Notes under the pieces: generated by a model | What the model was told of the DNA's origin: nothing | Database searches by the model: none | The model's input: the letters and a program-made list of their open reading frames with translations, nothing else | In this document: positions 44,111-56,477 of the stretch, in pieces | Layout of the letters: each line of letters opens with the position of its first letter | Position numbering within the stretch: the first letter of the stretch is position 1 | Translations under genes and position numbers: made by a program | Assembly (NCBI GenBank): GCA_030267565.1 | Contig: BRXU01000003.1 | Location: 2,526,001 to 2,590,000 of the forward strand | DNA: 64,000 bases | Direction of reading: 5' to 3' | From: Pleodorina starrii | Taxonomy: Eukaryota; Chlorophyta; Chlorophyceae; Chlamydomonadales; Volvocaceae

Positions 44111-44460
44111 TTTCGCCACCCCAAATCCCATCCTTCTTGTCCTCATTCGTTACATTAATCACACTACGGTAATAAGGCCCCAGCGGCAATGCCACCGGAG
44201 ACACCGAAACCAACCCATGCGCCGCCCCGCTAATCGGCATGGCGCTTTCCAGATCCTGCCAACCGCTACCGATCCTGCAACCAACTGCTATCCCAACCCA
44301 TGCGCCGCCCCGCTAATCGGCTTGGCGCTTCCCGGGTCGCCCCGCTAGTCGGCTTGACCCTCCAAGTGCCCTGAACCCCCGACCCATTGTCAATTTGGAC
44401 CAGTGGCCGGCCGTGACCCTGGCTCTCAACCACCCAGCGGTCAAAAGCCGGGTGGGATGA

Positions 44461-44522
44461 ACAACAGAAGGTCACAACAGAATGGTCACAACAGAAGGTC
44501 ACAATGAAGGTCACAACAGAAT
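44461..44522 (+). repeat. Local direct repeat GGTCACAACAGAA
   Basis: Four imperfect tandem copies of a 10-14 bp motif, found only in the right arm. The left arm has an unrelated-looking 40,141-40,200 stretch at this place, so the motif expanded after the arms separated or was lost on the left. Confidence 0.75.
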
Positions 44523-44774
44523 AGCCGTCACAAGTGACCTGCAGAACAAAACAATCAACGAGCAGTACGACAGGAATAAAGTACTACTTCGTCCAAGAAG
44601 CCGCCTTCTCGTACCGAGCAGCCTACACCCTATCAGTCACCGGGCCCACCGTACCGTGCCCTCAGCCGGCACCTTCCGAAACCTCCCGTAACCCATGCCT
44701 ACAAATCCCCGCTTCCACGCGCGGCCATTGCGGCCCAACCTGCGCCACCGTGGGCGTCTCTGTCCCAAAACCGA

Positions 44775-44958
44775 GGACTCATGCACGGTACGACAGGTAC
44801 GACAGGTACTGCTCAAGCCGCGCCAACAGCGGCGTCCATCTGCACAATCGCCGCGGTACTGCCGTCGGCGGCACGGGACCGCCGAGATCCCCGGTCGGAC
44901 AACAATGCACCTAGGCCTGCGACAGGGAGGACGTCCCAGCCGCCGAAATGGCGTTCCC
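44775..44958 (-). repeat. Internally deleted P block at the palindrome/satellite junction
   Basis: The reverse complement of block P is recognisable at both ends (CACGGTACGACAGGTACTGC and GTTCCCCGCTCCCC), but about 60-90 bp in the middle, including the CATAAGACC joint, are missing. CGACAGGTA is also duplicated here. It separates the palindrome from the right-hand S array. Confidence 0.75.
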
Positions 44959-45539
44959 CGCTCCCCACCACTCGCCACCGCTCGCCACCACTCACCACCG
45001 CTCACCACCGCTCACCACCACTCGCCACCACTCCCCACCACTCACCACCACTCGCCATCGCTCCCCACCGCTCACCACCACTCGCCACCTCTCGCCACCA
45101 CTCGCCACCACTCGCCACAACTCGCCACAACTCGCCACCACTCCCCACCACTCGCCATCGCTCACCACCGCTCACCACCGCTCGCCACCGCTCACCACCG
45201 CTCACCACCGCTCACCACCACTCGCCACCACTCGCCGCCACTTGCCATCGCTCTCGACCGCTCCCCACCGCTCACCACCACTCACCACCACTCACCACCG
45301 CTAAGCACCACTCCCCACCGCTCCCCACCACTCACCACCACTCGCCATCGCTCCCCACCGCTCACCACCACTCGCCACCTCTCGCCAACACTGGCCACCA
45401 CTCGCCACCACTCACCACCACTCGCCATCGCTCACCACCGCTCGCCACCACTCGCCACCACTCGCCACCACTCGCCACCACTCGCCACCACTCGCCACCA
45501 CTCGCCACCACTCGCCACCTCTCGCCAACACTGGCCACC

Positions 45540-46580
45540 ACTCGCCACCACTCACCACCACTCGCCATCGCTCACCACCGCTCGTCACCACTCGCCACCA
45601 CTCGCCACCACTGGCCACCACTCGCCACCACTCACCACCACTCGCCACCACTCACCACCACTCACCACCGCTAACCACCACTCCCCACCGCTCCCCACCA
45701 CTCACCACCACTCGCCATCGCTCCCCACCGCTCACCACCACTCGCCACCTCTCGCCAACACTGGCCACCACTCGCCACCACTCACCACCACTCGCCATCG
45801 CTCACCACCGCTCGCCACCACTCGCCACCACTCGCCACCACTCGCCACCACTCCCCACCGCTCCCCACCACTCACCACCACTCGCCATCGCTCCCCACCG
45901 CTCACCACCACTCGCCACCTCTCGCCAACACTGGCCACCACTCGCCACCACTCACCACCACTCGCCATCGCTCACCACCGCTCGCCACCACTCGCCACCA
46001 CTCGCCACCACTCGCCACCACTCGCCACCACTCGCCACCACTCGCCACCACTCGCCACCACTCGCCATCTCTCTCCGCCGCTCACCACCGCTCACCACCG
46101 CTCACCACCGCTCACCACCGCTCACCACCACTCGCCACCACTCGCCACCACTCGCCATCGCTCTCGACCGCTCCCCACCGCTCACCACCACTCACCACCA
46201 CTCACCACCACTCCCCACCGCTAACCACCACTCCCCACCGCTCCCCACCACTCACCACCACTCGCCATCGCTCCCCACCGCTCACCACCACTCGCCACCT
46301 CTTGCCACCACTCGCCACCACTCGCCACAACTCGCCACCACTCCCCACCACTCGCCACCACTCGCCACCACTCGCCACCACTCGCCACCACTCGCCACCA
46401 CTCACCATCACTCGCCACCACTCTCCATCGCTCTCCACCACTCGCCATCGTTCACCACCACTCGCCACCACTCGCCATCACTCTCCACCGCTCTCCATCG
46501 CTCTCCACCGCTCTCAACTTCTCACCACCACTCGCCACCTCTCGCCACCACTCGCCACCTCTCGCCACCACTCGCCACCA
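45540..46580 (-). repeat. About 1.38-kb-period duplication in the right S array, copy 1
   Basis: The order of rare monomers (CTCTTGCCACC, CTCTCAACTT, CTCTCTCCGCC and others) matches about 46,910-47,970 at offsets of 1,370-1,390 bp, the change being two monomers. Ends are approximate. Confidence 0.65.
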
Positions 46581-46909
46581 CTCGCCACCACTCGCCGCCA
46601 CTTGCCATCGCTCTCGACCGCTCACCACCACTCACCACCACTCACCACCGCTAACCACCACTCCCCACCGCTCCCCACCACTCACCACCACTCGCCATCG
46701 CTCCCCACCGCTCACCACCACTCGCCACCTCTCGCCAACACTGGCCACCACTCGCCACCACTCACCACCACTCGCCATCGCTCACCACCGCTCGCCACCA
46801 CTCGCCACCACTCGCCACCACTCGCCACCACTCGCCAACACTCGCCACCACTCGCCACCACTCGCCACCACTCGCCACCACTCGCCACCTCTCGCCAACA
46901 CTGGCCACC

Positions 46910-47970
46910 ACTCGCCACCACTCACCACCACTCGCCATCGCTCACCACCGCTCGCCACCACTCGCCACCACTCGCCACCACTGGCCACCACTCGCCACCA
47001 CTCACCACCACTCGCCACCACTCACCACCACTCACCACCGCTAACCACCACTCCCCACCGCTCCCCACCACTCACCACCACTCGCCATCGCTCCCCACCG
47101 CTCACCACCACTCGCCACCTCTCGCCAACACTGGCCACCACTCGCCACCACTCACCACCACTCGCCATCGCTCACCACCGCTCGCCACCACTCGCCACCA
47201 CTCGCCACCACTCGCCACCACTCCCCACCGCTCCCCACCACTCACCACCACTCGCCATCGCTCCCCACCGCTCACCACCACTCGCCACCTCTCGCCAACA
47301 CTGGCCACCACTCGCCACCACTCACCACCACTCGCCATCGCTCACCACCGCTCGCCACCACTCGCCACCACTCGCCACCACTCGCCACCACTCGCCACCA
47401 CTCGCCACCACTCGCCACCACTCGCCACCACTCGCCACCACTCGCCACCACTCGCCATCTCTCTCCGCCGCTCACCACCGCTCACCACCGCTCACCACCG
47501 CTCACCACCGCTCACCACCACTCGCCACCACTCGCCACCACTCGCCATCGCTCTCGACCGCTCCCCACCGCTCACCACCACTCACCACCACTCACCACCA
47601 CTCCCCACCGCTAACCACCACTCCCCACCGCTCCCCACCACTCACCACCACTCGCCATCGCTCCCCACCGCTCACCACCACTCGCCACCTCTTGCCACCA
47701 CTCGCCACCACTCGCCACAACTCGCCACCACTCCCCACCACTCGCCACCACTCGCCACCACTCGCCACCACTCGCCACCACTCGCCACCGCTCACCATCA
47801 CTCGCCACCACTCGCCATCGCTCTCCACCACTCGCCATCGTTCACCACCACTCGCCACCACTCGCCATCACTCTCCACCGCTCTCCATCGCTCTCCACCG
47901 CTCTCAACTTCTCACCACCACTCGCCACCTCTCGCCACCACTCGCCACCTCTCGCCACCACTCGCCACCA
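46910..47970 (-). repeat. About 1.38-kb-period duplication in the right S array, copy 2
   Basis: Second copy of about 45,540-46,580. CTCTCAACTTCTCACC occurs at 46,510 and 47,900 and, a third time, near 48,538, so parts of the block exist in three copies. Confidence 0.65.
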
Positions 47971-48645
47971 CTCGCCACCACTCACCACCACTCGCCATCG
48001 CTCACCACCGCTCGCCACCACTCGCCACCACTCGCCACCACTCGCCACCACTCGCCACCACTCGCCACCACTCGCCACCACTCGCCACCACTCGCCGCCA
48101 CTCGCCACCACTCGCCACCACTCGCCACCACTCGCCACCTCTCGCCATCGCTCTCCACCGCTCCCCACCGCTCGCCATCACTCGCCACCACTCGCCACCA
48201 CTCGCTACCACTGGCCATCGCTCCCCACCGCTCCCCACCGCTCACCACACTCGCCATCGCTCCCCACCACTCGCCACCACTCGCCATCGTTCTCCACCGC
48301 TCACCACCGCTCACCACCACTCACCACCGCTCACCACCGCGCACCATCGCTCGCCACCACTCGCCACCACTCGCCACCACTTGCCATCGCTCTCCACCGC
48401 TCCCCACCACTCCCCAACGCTCGCCACCACTCGCCACCACTCGCCACCACTCGCCATCGCTCTCCACCACTCGCCATCGTTCACCACCACTCGCCACCAC
48501 TCGCCATCACTCTCCACCGCTCTCCATCGCTCTCCACCGCTCTCAACTTCTCACCACCACTAGCCATCGCTATCCACCGCTCCCCACCGCCCACCACCGC
48601 TTTCCACTACACACCATCACTCGCCATCACTCGCCTGCCACGCAT

Positions 48646-49527
48646 CGCTCACCACTGCAATGCTCTCTACCGCTAGCCGCTTCATATGATTTCGTCCGTC
48701 TTGGCTATATTCTCTTATGTCTTGGCACCTGGGTGCACCCGCGTGTCTAGCAAGCTGAAGCGCCGCGGACGTAGGACTGATGCCGAGGGCTGTCCAACTC
48801 AGCAGCAAGCTTCCCAAGCGGATGGGCATCGTGTGGCGGTCAGGAAGTCTTCGCCTGTGACGCGGCGCTGCCCACTATGATGGGTGGCGAGGTTGGGCCT
48901 ATGGCGTCAGCCTGAGAGGTGGTCGTGAAAGCGTGGCCACAGCCGGCCGTGGCAGTCCGAGGGATCCTCCGAGGAGGCTGGCAGCGGCGCCTGACGGCTC
49001 CGATGCCGACAGACCCTCCGCAGAGGCCCTCGAAGAAGCACGGCACTGCGTCGGCCGGGGTCCGCGAGGCGACGTGACGCTCCAGGGAGACGGGCCCGTC
49101 GAAAGCCACGCACGGCGGCAACCACGGGAGGCGCTGCGCCGGGCTCCCGTGCAAAGGCTGTGCGGATGACAGCGGATGACAGCACCGCCCTGCTGCGGCC
49201 GAATGAGTCACATGTCCATTCGCTCCTCACGAGCAGCCGTCTGCACGCGCGCGGCTGGCGTGCCAGCCAAGCCGCCCGCAATAGCGACAGAGCGCCCAAG
49301 CAACCGCTGGTGACCGCTGATGGTTGGCGGGGACTGCGGCTGTGCCAGCGCCCGCTGCTGTGCGTTCGAACACCCCACGACGTCGAAATATTCAAATTTA
49401 GGCCCGCCGCCGCCGCTGCCGCCGCTGCCGCCGCCTCCGCTGCCGCCGCCTCCGCTGCCGCCTCCGCTGCCGCCGCCTCCACTGCCGCCTCCGCTGCCGA
49501 AGCCGCCGACGCCTCGGCCGCTGCCGC

Positions 49528-49558
<31 letters not shown>

Positions 49559-49986
49559 GCTGCCTCCGCCCCCTGCGCCGCCGCTTCCGCCGCCCCCATC
49601 CCCGCCGCCGTCGCCGCCGAGCAACCCACACCAGCGCCTCAAGCTGAACCGCTGCTCCACCGCATCGCCCTCCAGCGTCGCAATCTGTCGCAGCTCACGA
49701 CCAGCTCAATGATAAACGCCGCCGCCGCCACGCCGCCGCCAGTCTTGGCATCGCCGCCACCAGGCGCCCCCGAAGACCCATACGGCTGGCAGGCATCTTG
49801 CTCCCGTCGAGAGCAGATGGGAGGTGCTCCAAAAAAGGGCAGGTCACGGCACCGCCGCTGCTGCGCTTGTCAGCGGCCTCCACAGCTCCCCCGTGGTCCA
49901 GCCGCGTTCCACGGTACGACAGGTACTGCTCCCGCCGCGCCAACGGCGGCGTATATCGGCACAAGCGCCGCCAGCTGAGGTATTAT
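48646..49986 (-). repeat. Inverted satellite unit R-a, Q-G-P' part
   Basis: On the minus strand the order is P' (49,622-49,986), G (49,405-49,621) and Q (48,646-49,404), which then enters the S array to the left. It is the inverted equivalent of units 11 and 13. Q has lost about 50 bp around 48,830 and has small deletions near 48,897. P' begins at GAGGTATTATGACGG rather than GAGGTCTTATGACGG. Confidence 0.85.
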
Positions 49987-51955
49987 GACGGTTTGGTGTG
50001 AAACGCAGCATGGACAGCACCCATCGCCAGGCACAGGTCGCCGGTATGCACCTCGCCGCTGCAGCCGCTGGAGTCGCCAAGCTTCGCCGCAAGCACCTGC
50101 TGAGCCTCCCGCCACCACTTGGCTCTACCCGTGCGCACTCCGCCATCGCAACCGCCGCTGCCGCCGCCGTTGCCGCTGCCGACGCTGCCGCTGCCTCTGC
50201 CGCCGCCTCCGCCGCTGCCGCTGCCTCTGCCGCTGCCTCTGCCGACACTGCTGCCGCCACTGCCACTGCCACTGCCGCCGTCGCGGCCGCCGCCGCTGCC
50301 GCCGCCGCTGCCGCTGCCGCTGCCGCTGCCGCTGCCGCTGCCGCTGCCGCTGCCGCTGCCGCTGCCGCTGCCGCTGCCGCTGCCGCTGCCGCTGCCGCTG
50401 CCGCTGCCGCTGCCGCTGCCGCTGCCGCTGCCGCTGCCGCTGCCGCTGCCGCTGCCGCTGCCGCTGCCGCTGCCGCTGCCGCTGCCGCTGCCGCTGCCGC
50501 TGCCGCTGCCGCTGCCGCTGCCGCTGCCGCTGCCGCTGCCGCTGCCGCTGCCGCTGCCGCTGCCGCTGCCGCTGCCGCTGCCGCTGCCGCTGCCGCTGCC
50601 GCTGCCGCTGCCGCTGCCGCTGCCGCTGCCGCTGCCGCTGCCGCTGCCGCTGCCGCTGCCGCTGCCGCTGCCGCTGCCGCTGCCGCTGCCGCTGCCGCTG
50701 CCGCTGCCGCTGCCGCTGCCGCTGCCGCTGCCGCTGCCGCTGCCGCTGCCGCTGCCGCTGCCGCTGCTGCTGCCGCTGCCGCTGCCGCTGCCGCTGCCGC
50801 TGCCGCTGCCGCTGCCGCTGCCGCTGCCGCTGCCGCTGCCGCTGCCGCTGCCGCTGCCGCTGCCGCCCACGCCGCTGCCGCCGCTGCCGCCGCTGCCGCC
50901 GCCGCTGCCGCCGTCGCTGCCGCCGCCGATGCCGTCGCTGATGCCGCCACCACTGCCATCGCCGCTGCCCTCGCCGCTGCCGCCGCCGCTGCCGCCTCCG
51001 CTGCCGCCTCCGCCGCCGCTGCCGCCTCCGCTGCCGCCTCCGCTGCCGCCTCCGCTGCTGCCTCCGCTGCCGCCTCCGCTGCCGCTGTCGCTGCTGACGC
51101 CGCTGCAGACGCCTCTGCCATCGCTGCCACCCGCGTGTCTAGCAAGCTGAAGCGCCGCGGACGTAGGACTGATGCCGAGGGCTGTCCAACTCAGCAGCAA
51201 GCTTCCCAAGCGGATAGGCATCGCCGCACCCCACAGGGCCCACCGCTCAGGGGCACCGCGAAGGCGGTCGGTGCGTGGCGGTCAGGAAGTCTTCGCCTGT
51301 GACGCGGCGCTGCCCACCATGATGGGCGGCGAGGTTGGGCCTATGGCGTCAGCCTGAGAGGTGGTCGTGAAAGCGTGGCCACAGCCGGCCGTGGCAGTCC
51401 GAGGGATCCTCCGAGGAGGCTGGCAGCGGCGCCTGACGGCTCCGATGCCGACAGACCCTCCGCAGAGGCCCTCGAAGAAGCACGGCACTGCGTCGGCCGG
51501 GGTCCGCGAGGCGACGTGACGCTCCAGGGAGACGGGCCCGTCGAAAGCCACGCACGGCGGCAACCACGGGAGGCGCTGCGCCGGGCTCCCGTGCAAAGGC
51601 TGTGCGGATGACAGCGGATGACAGCACCGCCCTGCTGCGGCCGAATGAGCCACATGTCCATTCGCTCCTCACGAGCAGCCGTCTGCACGCGCGCGGCTGG
51701 CGTGCCAGCCAAGCCGCCCGCAATAGCGACAGAGCGCCCAAGCAACCGCTGGTGACCGCTGATGGTTGGCGGGGACTGCGGCTGTGCCAGCGCCCGCTGC
51801 TGTGCGTGCGAACACCCCACGACGTCGTAATATTCAAATTTAGGCCCGCCGCCGCCGCTGCCTCCGCTGCCGCCGCCTCCGCTGCCGCCTCCGCTGCCGC
51901 CGCCTCCACTGCCGCCTCCGCTGCCGAAGCCGCCGACGCCTCGGCCGCTGCCGCC

Positions 51956-51987
<32 letters not shown>

Positions 51988-52397
51988 CTCCGCCCCCTCC
52001 GCCGCTGCTTCCGCCGCCCCCATCGCCGCCGCCGCCGCCGCCGAGCAACCCACACCAGCGCCTCAAGCTGAACCGCTGCTCCACCGCATCGCCCTCCAGC
52101 GTCGCAATCTGTCGCAGCTCACGACCAGCTCAATGATAAACGCCGCCGCCGCCACGCCGCCGCCAGTCTTGGCATCGCCGCCACCAGGCGCCCCCGAAGA
52201 CCCATACGGCTGGCAGGCATCTTGCTCCCGTCGAGAGCAGATGGGAGGTGCTCCAAAAAAGGGCAGGTCACGGCACCGCCGCTGCTGTCTCCACAGCTCC
52301 CCCGTGGTCCAGCCGCGTTCCACGGTACGACAGGTACTGCTCCCGCCGCGCCAACGGCGGCGTATATCGGCACAAGCGCCGCCAGATGAGGTATTAT
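49987..52397 (-). repeat. Inverted satellite unit R-b (T type)
   Basis: Minus-strand order: P' 52,043-52,397, G 51,847-52,042, Q 51,131-51,846, T 50,141-51,130, T tail 49,987-50,140. P' lacks the GCGCTTGTCAGCGG segment present in R-a. T contains a long hexamer tract. Confidence 0.85.
50305..50866 (-). repeat. (GCTGCC)n hexanucleotide tract, about 93 copies
   Basis: About 560 bp of CCGCTG/GCTGCC, the reverse complement of the left-hand GGCAGC tracts. A single visible interruption (CTGCTG, near 50,767) divides it into about 77 and 16 copies. It is the third expanded tract of the family and lies at the same site within T. Confidence 0.93.
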
Positions 52398-53848
52398 GAC
52401 GGTTTGGTGTGAAACGCAGCATGGACAGCACCCATCGCCAGGCACAGGTCGCCGGTATGCACCTCGCCGCTGCAGCCGCTGGAGTCGCCAAGCTTCGCCG
52501 CAAGCACCTGCTGAGCCTCCCGCCACCACTTGGCTCTACCCGTGCGCACTCCGCCATCGCAACCGCCGCTGCCGCCGCCGTTGCCGCTGCCGACGCTGCC
52601 GCCGTCGCTGCCGCTGCCGCTGCCTTTGCCGCCGCCTCCGCCGCTGCCGCTGCCTCTGCCGCCACCGCTGCCGCCGCTGCCGCTGCCACTGCCACTGCCA
52701 CTGCCGCCGTCGCTGCCGCCGCCGCTGGCGCTGCCGCTGCCGCCCACGCCGCTGCCGCCGCCGCTGCCGCCGTCGCTGCCGCCGCCGATGCCGTCGCTGA
52801 TGCCGCCACCACTGCCATCGCCGCTGCCGTCGCCGATGCCGCCGCCGCTGCCGCCGCCGCTGCCGCCTCCGCTGCCGCCTCCGCCGCCGCTGCCGCCTCC
52901 GCTGCCGCCTCCGCCGCCGCCTCCGCTGCCGCCTCCGCTGCCGCCTCCGCTGCCGCTGTCGCTGCTGACGCCGCTGCAGACGCCTCTGCCATCGCTGCCA
53001 CCCGCGTGTCTAGCAAGCTGAAGCGCCGCGGACGTAGGACTGATGCCGAGGGCTGTCCAACTCAGCAGCAAGCTTCCCAAGCGGATAGGCATCGCCGCAC
53101 CCCACAGGGCCCACCGCTCAGGGGCACCGCGATGGCGGTCGGTGCGTGGCGGTCAGGAAGTCTTCGCCTGTGACGCGGCGCTGCCCACCATGATGGGCGG
53201 CGAGGTTGGGCCTATGGCGTCAGCCTGAGAGGTGGTCGTGAAAGCGCGGCCACAGCCGCCGTGGCAGTCCGAGGGATCCTCCGAGGAGGCTGGCAGCGGC
53301 GCCTGACGGCTCCGATGCCGACAGACCCTCCGCAGAGGCCCTCGAAGAAGCACGGCACTGCGTCGGCCGGGGTCCGCGAGGCGACGTGACGCTCCAGGGA
53401 GACGGGCCCGTCGAAAGCCACGCACGGCGGCAACCACGGGAGGCGCTGCGCCGGGCTCCCGTGCAAAGGCTGTGCGGATGACAGCGGATGACAGCACCGC
53501 CCTGCTGCGGCCGAATGAGTCACATGTCCATTCGCTCCTCACGAGCAGCCGTCTGCACGCGCGCGGCTGGCGTGCCAGCCAAGCCGCCCGCAATAGCGAC
53601 AGAGCGCCCAAGCAACCGCTGGTGACCGCTGATGGTTGGCGGGGACTGCGGCTGTGCCAGCGCCCGCTGCTGTGCGTTCGAACACCCCACGACGTCGAAA
53701 TATTCAAATTTAGGCCCGCCGCCGCCGCTGCCTCCGCTGCCGCCGCCTCCGCTGCCGCCTCCGCTCAGATCCCCGGTCGGACCGCAACGACAAACCTAGG
53801 TCTGCGCCAGGGAGGACGTCCCCGCCGCCGAAATGGCGTTCCCCGGTC
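52398..53848 (-). repeat. Inverted satellite unit R-c (T type, truncated)
   Basis: Minus-strand order: P fragment 53,765-53,848 (only the first about 85 bp, up to CCGGGGATCT), a short G remnant 53,718-53,764, Q 53,002-53,717, short T 52,546-53,001 and T tail 52,398-52,545. Most of P is deleted, with P joined directly to G at the sequence CCTCCGCTCAGATCCCC. Confidence 0.82.
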
Positions 53849-54930
53849 TCCACCGCTCCCCACCGCTCACCACCACTCGCCAGCGCTCCCCACCGCTCAC
53901 CACCGCTCCCCACCGCTCACCACCACTCGCCATCTCTCACCACCACTCGCCACCACTCGCCATCGCTTTCCACCGCTCCCCACCGCTCGCCACCACTCAC
54001 CACCGCTCTCCACCGCTCCCCACCGCTCACCACCGCTCATCACCACTCGCCACCGCTCACCACCACTCGCCGCCGCTCACCACCACTCGCCACAACTCGC
54101 CATCGCTCTCCACTGCTCACCACCACTCGCTACCACTCACCACCGCTCTCCACCGCTCCCCACCGCTCACCACCGCTCATCACCACGCGCCACCATTCGC
54201 CACCACTCGCCATCGCTCTCCACCGCTCTCCACCACTCGCCACCACTCGCCATCGCTCCCCACCGCTCACCACCGCTCCCCACCACCCGCCACCACTCAC
54301 CACCGCTCTCCACCGCTCCCCACCGCTCACCACCGCTCACCACCGCTCACCACCACTCGCCACCACTCGTCATCGCTCTCCTCCGCTCACCACTACTCAC
54401 CACCGCTCACCACCACTCGCCATCGCTTCCCACCGCTCACCACCACTCACCACCGCTCACCACCGCTCCCCACCGCTCACACCGCTCACCACCACTCGCC
54501 ATCGCTCCCCACCGCTCACCACCGCTCACCACCACCTCGCCACCGCTCACCACCGCTCACCACCGCTCTCGACCGCTCCCCACCGCTCACCACCGCTCAC
54601 CACCACCCGCCACCACTCACCACCGCTCTCCACCGCTCCCCACCGCTCACCACCGCTCATCACCACGCGCCACCATTCGCCACCACTCGCCATCGCTCTC
54701 CACCGCTCACCACCGATCACCATCGCTCCCCACCGCTCACCACCGCTCCCCACCATTCGCCACCACTCGCCATCGCTCACCACCACTCACCACCGCTCAC
54801 CATCACTCGCCACCACTCGCCACCGCTCACCACCACTCGCCACCACTCGCCACCACTCGCCATCGCTCGCTACCACTCGACATCACTCGCCACCGCTCGT
54901 CTTCCACGCATCGCTCACCACCGCTCTCCA
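53849..54930 (-). repeat. S minisatellite array (inverted, diverged subfamily), first
   Basis: About 108 monomers, mainly CTCACCACCG and CTCCCCACCG, with variants CTCATCACCA, CGCGCCACCA and CTCCTCCGCT. A phase shift occurs at about 54,480 (CCGCTCACACCGCTC). It is followed by a diverged Q block. Confidence 0.88.
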
Positions 54931-56243
54931 CACGCAATGCTCTCTACCGCTAGTCGCGTTGTATGATTTCGTCCCGTTTTGGCCAAATCCTCTTATGTCT
55001 TGGCACCTGGATGAACCCGCGTGTCTAGCAAGCTGAAGCGCCGCGGACGTAGGACTGATGCCGAGGGCTGTCCAACTCAGCAGCAAGCTTCCCAAGCGGA
55101 TGGCATCCCCGCCATCCCCGCCCTGCTGCGGCTGGATGAGCGACATGTCTATTCGCTCCCCGCGCGCCGCCGTCTGCACGCGCGCGGCTGGCTGGCAAGC
55201 CAAGCCGCCCGCAATAGCACCAGAGCGCCCAAGCCGCCGCTGATGGTTGGCGGTGGCTGCGACTGTGCCAGCGCCCGCTGCTGTGCGTTCAAACACCCCA
55301 CGACGTTGAAATGTGCACATAAAAGCCCATTGCCGTTGCCGCCGCCGCCACCGCCACCGCGGCCGCCGCCCCCGCCGCCGCCGCCGCCGCCCCCTCCACC
55401 GCCGCTGCCGTCGCCGCTTTCGCCGCCGCCGCCGCCGCTGCCGCTGGCGGCGGCGGAAGCGGCGGCGGCAGAGGCAGCGGCGGCGGCGGCGGTGGAGGCA
55501 GCGGAGGCGGCGGCGGCGGCGTCAGCAGCGGCGGCGGTGGAGGGGTGGCGGCGGCGGCTGGGGCGAAAACGGGGGCAGCAGCGGCGGCAGCGGCTGGGGA
55601 GGAGGCTGCGGCGGAGGCGGGGGCGGCGGAGGAAGCGGAGGCGGTGGCGGCGTCGGCGTCAGCGGCAGCGGCGGCGGCGGGGGCGGCGGCGGCGGCGGGC
55701 GCGGAAGCGTGGGCAACAGCGGCGGAGGCGGCGGAGGCGGCGGAGGCAGCGGCGGCGGCGGCGGCGGAGGCAGTGGTGACTGAGGGGGAGGCGGCGGCGG
55801 CGGGGGCCGAAGCGGGGACAACAGCGGCGGGCAGCGGCGGAGGTGGCGGAGGCGGAAGCGGCAGCGGTAGCGGCAGCGGCGGCGGCGGCAGCGGCGAAAG
55901 CGGAAGCGGTGGCTGCAGCGGCGGCAGCGGCGGGGGCAGAATCGGAGGCGGCGGAGGTGGCGGAGGCGGCGGAGGGGGCGGAGGCGGCGGAGGTGGCGGA
56001 GGTAGCGGCGGTGGCGGCGGCGGCGGCGGAGGCCGAGGCCGAGGCGGAGACGGCGGCGTCAGCGGCGTCAGCGTCGGCGACGGCGGCGGCGGCGGGTCTA
56101 TATTTGCACGTCGTGGGGTGTTCGAACGCACAGCAGCGGGCGCTGGCACAGCCGCAGTCCCCGCCAGCGGTCATCAGCAGCGGCCTGCGCTCTCTGGTGC
56201 TATTGCGGGGGCTTGGCTGGCACGCCGCCTCTGCCTCCGCCTC

Positions 56244-56276
<33 letters not shown>

Positions 56277-56365
56277 CGCTGCCACTACCGCCTCCGCCGC
56301 TTCCGCCGTTGCCGCCTCCGCCGCCTCCGCCGCCTCCGCCGCCGCCGCCGCCGCCTCCGCCGCCT

Positions 56366-56403
<38 letters not shown>

Positions 56404-56477
56404 TCCGCCTCCGCCGCCGCCGCCGCCGCCGCCCCCGCCGCTGCCGCCGCCGACGACGGCGACGACGCTTCCACTCG
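54340..56477 (-). repeat. 3.05-kb tandem duplication, copy 1
   Basis: This stretch (end of an S array, diverged Q, foldback block) recurs at about 57,368-59,480. The offset is 3,028 bp in the S array and 3,048 bp from the Q block on. A 252-codon frame at 55,021-55,779 is identical to that at 58,069-58,827, showing very recent duplication or conversion. Confidence 0.85.
54931..56470 (-). repeat. Diverged foldback unit, first copy
   Basis: A shortened, diverged Q in minus orientation (54,931-55,325; TTGAAATGTGCACATAAAAG replaces the usual island), then GCC-rich DNA (55,326-55,445), GGC-rich DNA (55,446-56,096), a plus-oriented Q start (56,097-56,222, TCTATATTTGCACGTCGTGG), and GCC-rich DNA again (56,223-56,470). 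The two Q pieces face each other as an imperfect inverted repeat around the triplet block. Long open frames here are Ala/Gly/Pro/Arg homopolymers and not gene-like. Confidence 0.78.

Larger units (their letters stand above)
42461..44750 (-). repeat. Right arm of the large inverted repeat
   Basis: Reverse complement of 39,941-42,444, about 2.29 kb. Compared with the left arm it lacks about 230 bp next to the outer telomere tract, has extra bases near 44,560 (between the CAGTACGACAGG and CACAAGTGACC landmarks), has a 16-base instead of a 12-base G/C homopolymer at 43,787-43,802, and carries a local GGTCACAACAGAA repeat. The inner 1.1 kb is nearly identical to the left arm. Confidence 0.93.
44959..48645 (-). 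repeat. 3.7-kb S minisatellite array, inverted orientation
   Basis: About 368 monomers of the 10-bp repeat as CTCGCCACCA / CTCACCACCG. The composition differs from the left arrays, with long runs of CTCGCCACCA and the variants CTCTCAACTT, CTGGCCACCA and CTCTCGACCG. Single-base indels near 48,247 shift the 10-bp phase. Monomer order is repeated at about 1.37-1.39 kb (for example 45,732 with 47,102 and 46,202 with 47,592). The long plus-strand frames here reflect the stop-free monomer. Confidence 0.9.

Noticed and set aside
39941..44750. Ordinary foldback or DNA transposon with terminal inverted repeats
   Set aside because: I found no transposase-like frame and no target-site duplication, and the two outer ends abut different satellite modules (a T start on the left, a deleted P on the right). 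A non-autonomous element cannot be excluded, but nothing in the sequence supports it specifically.
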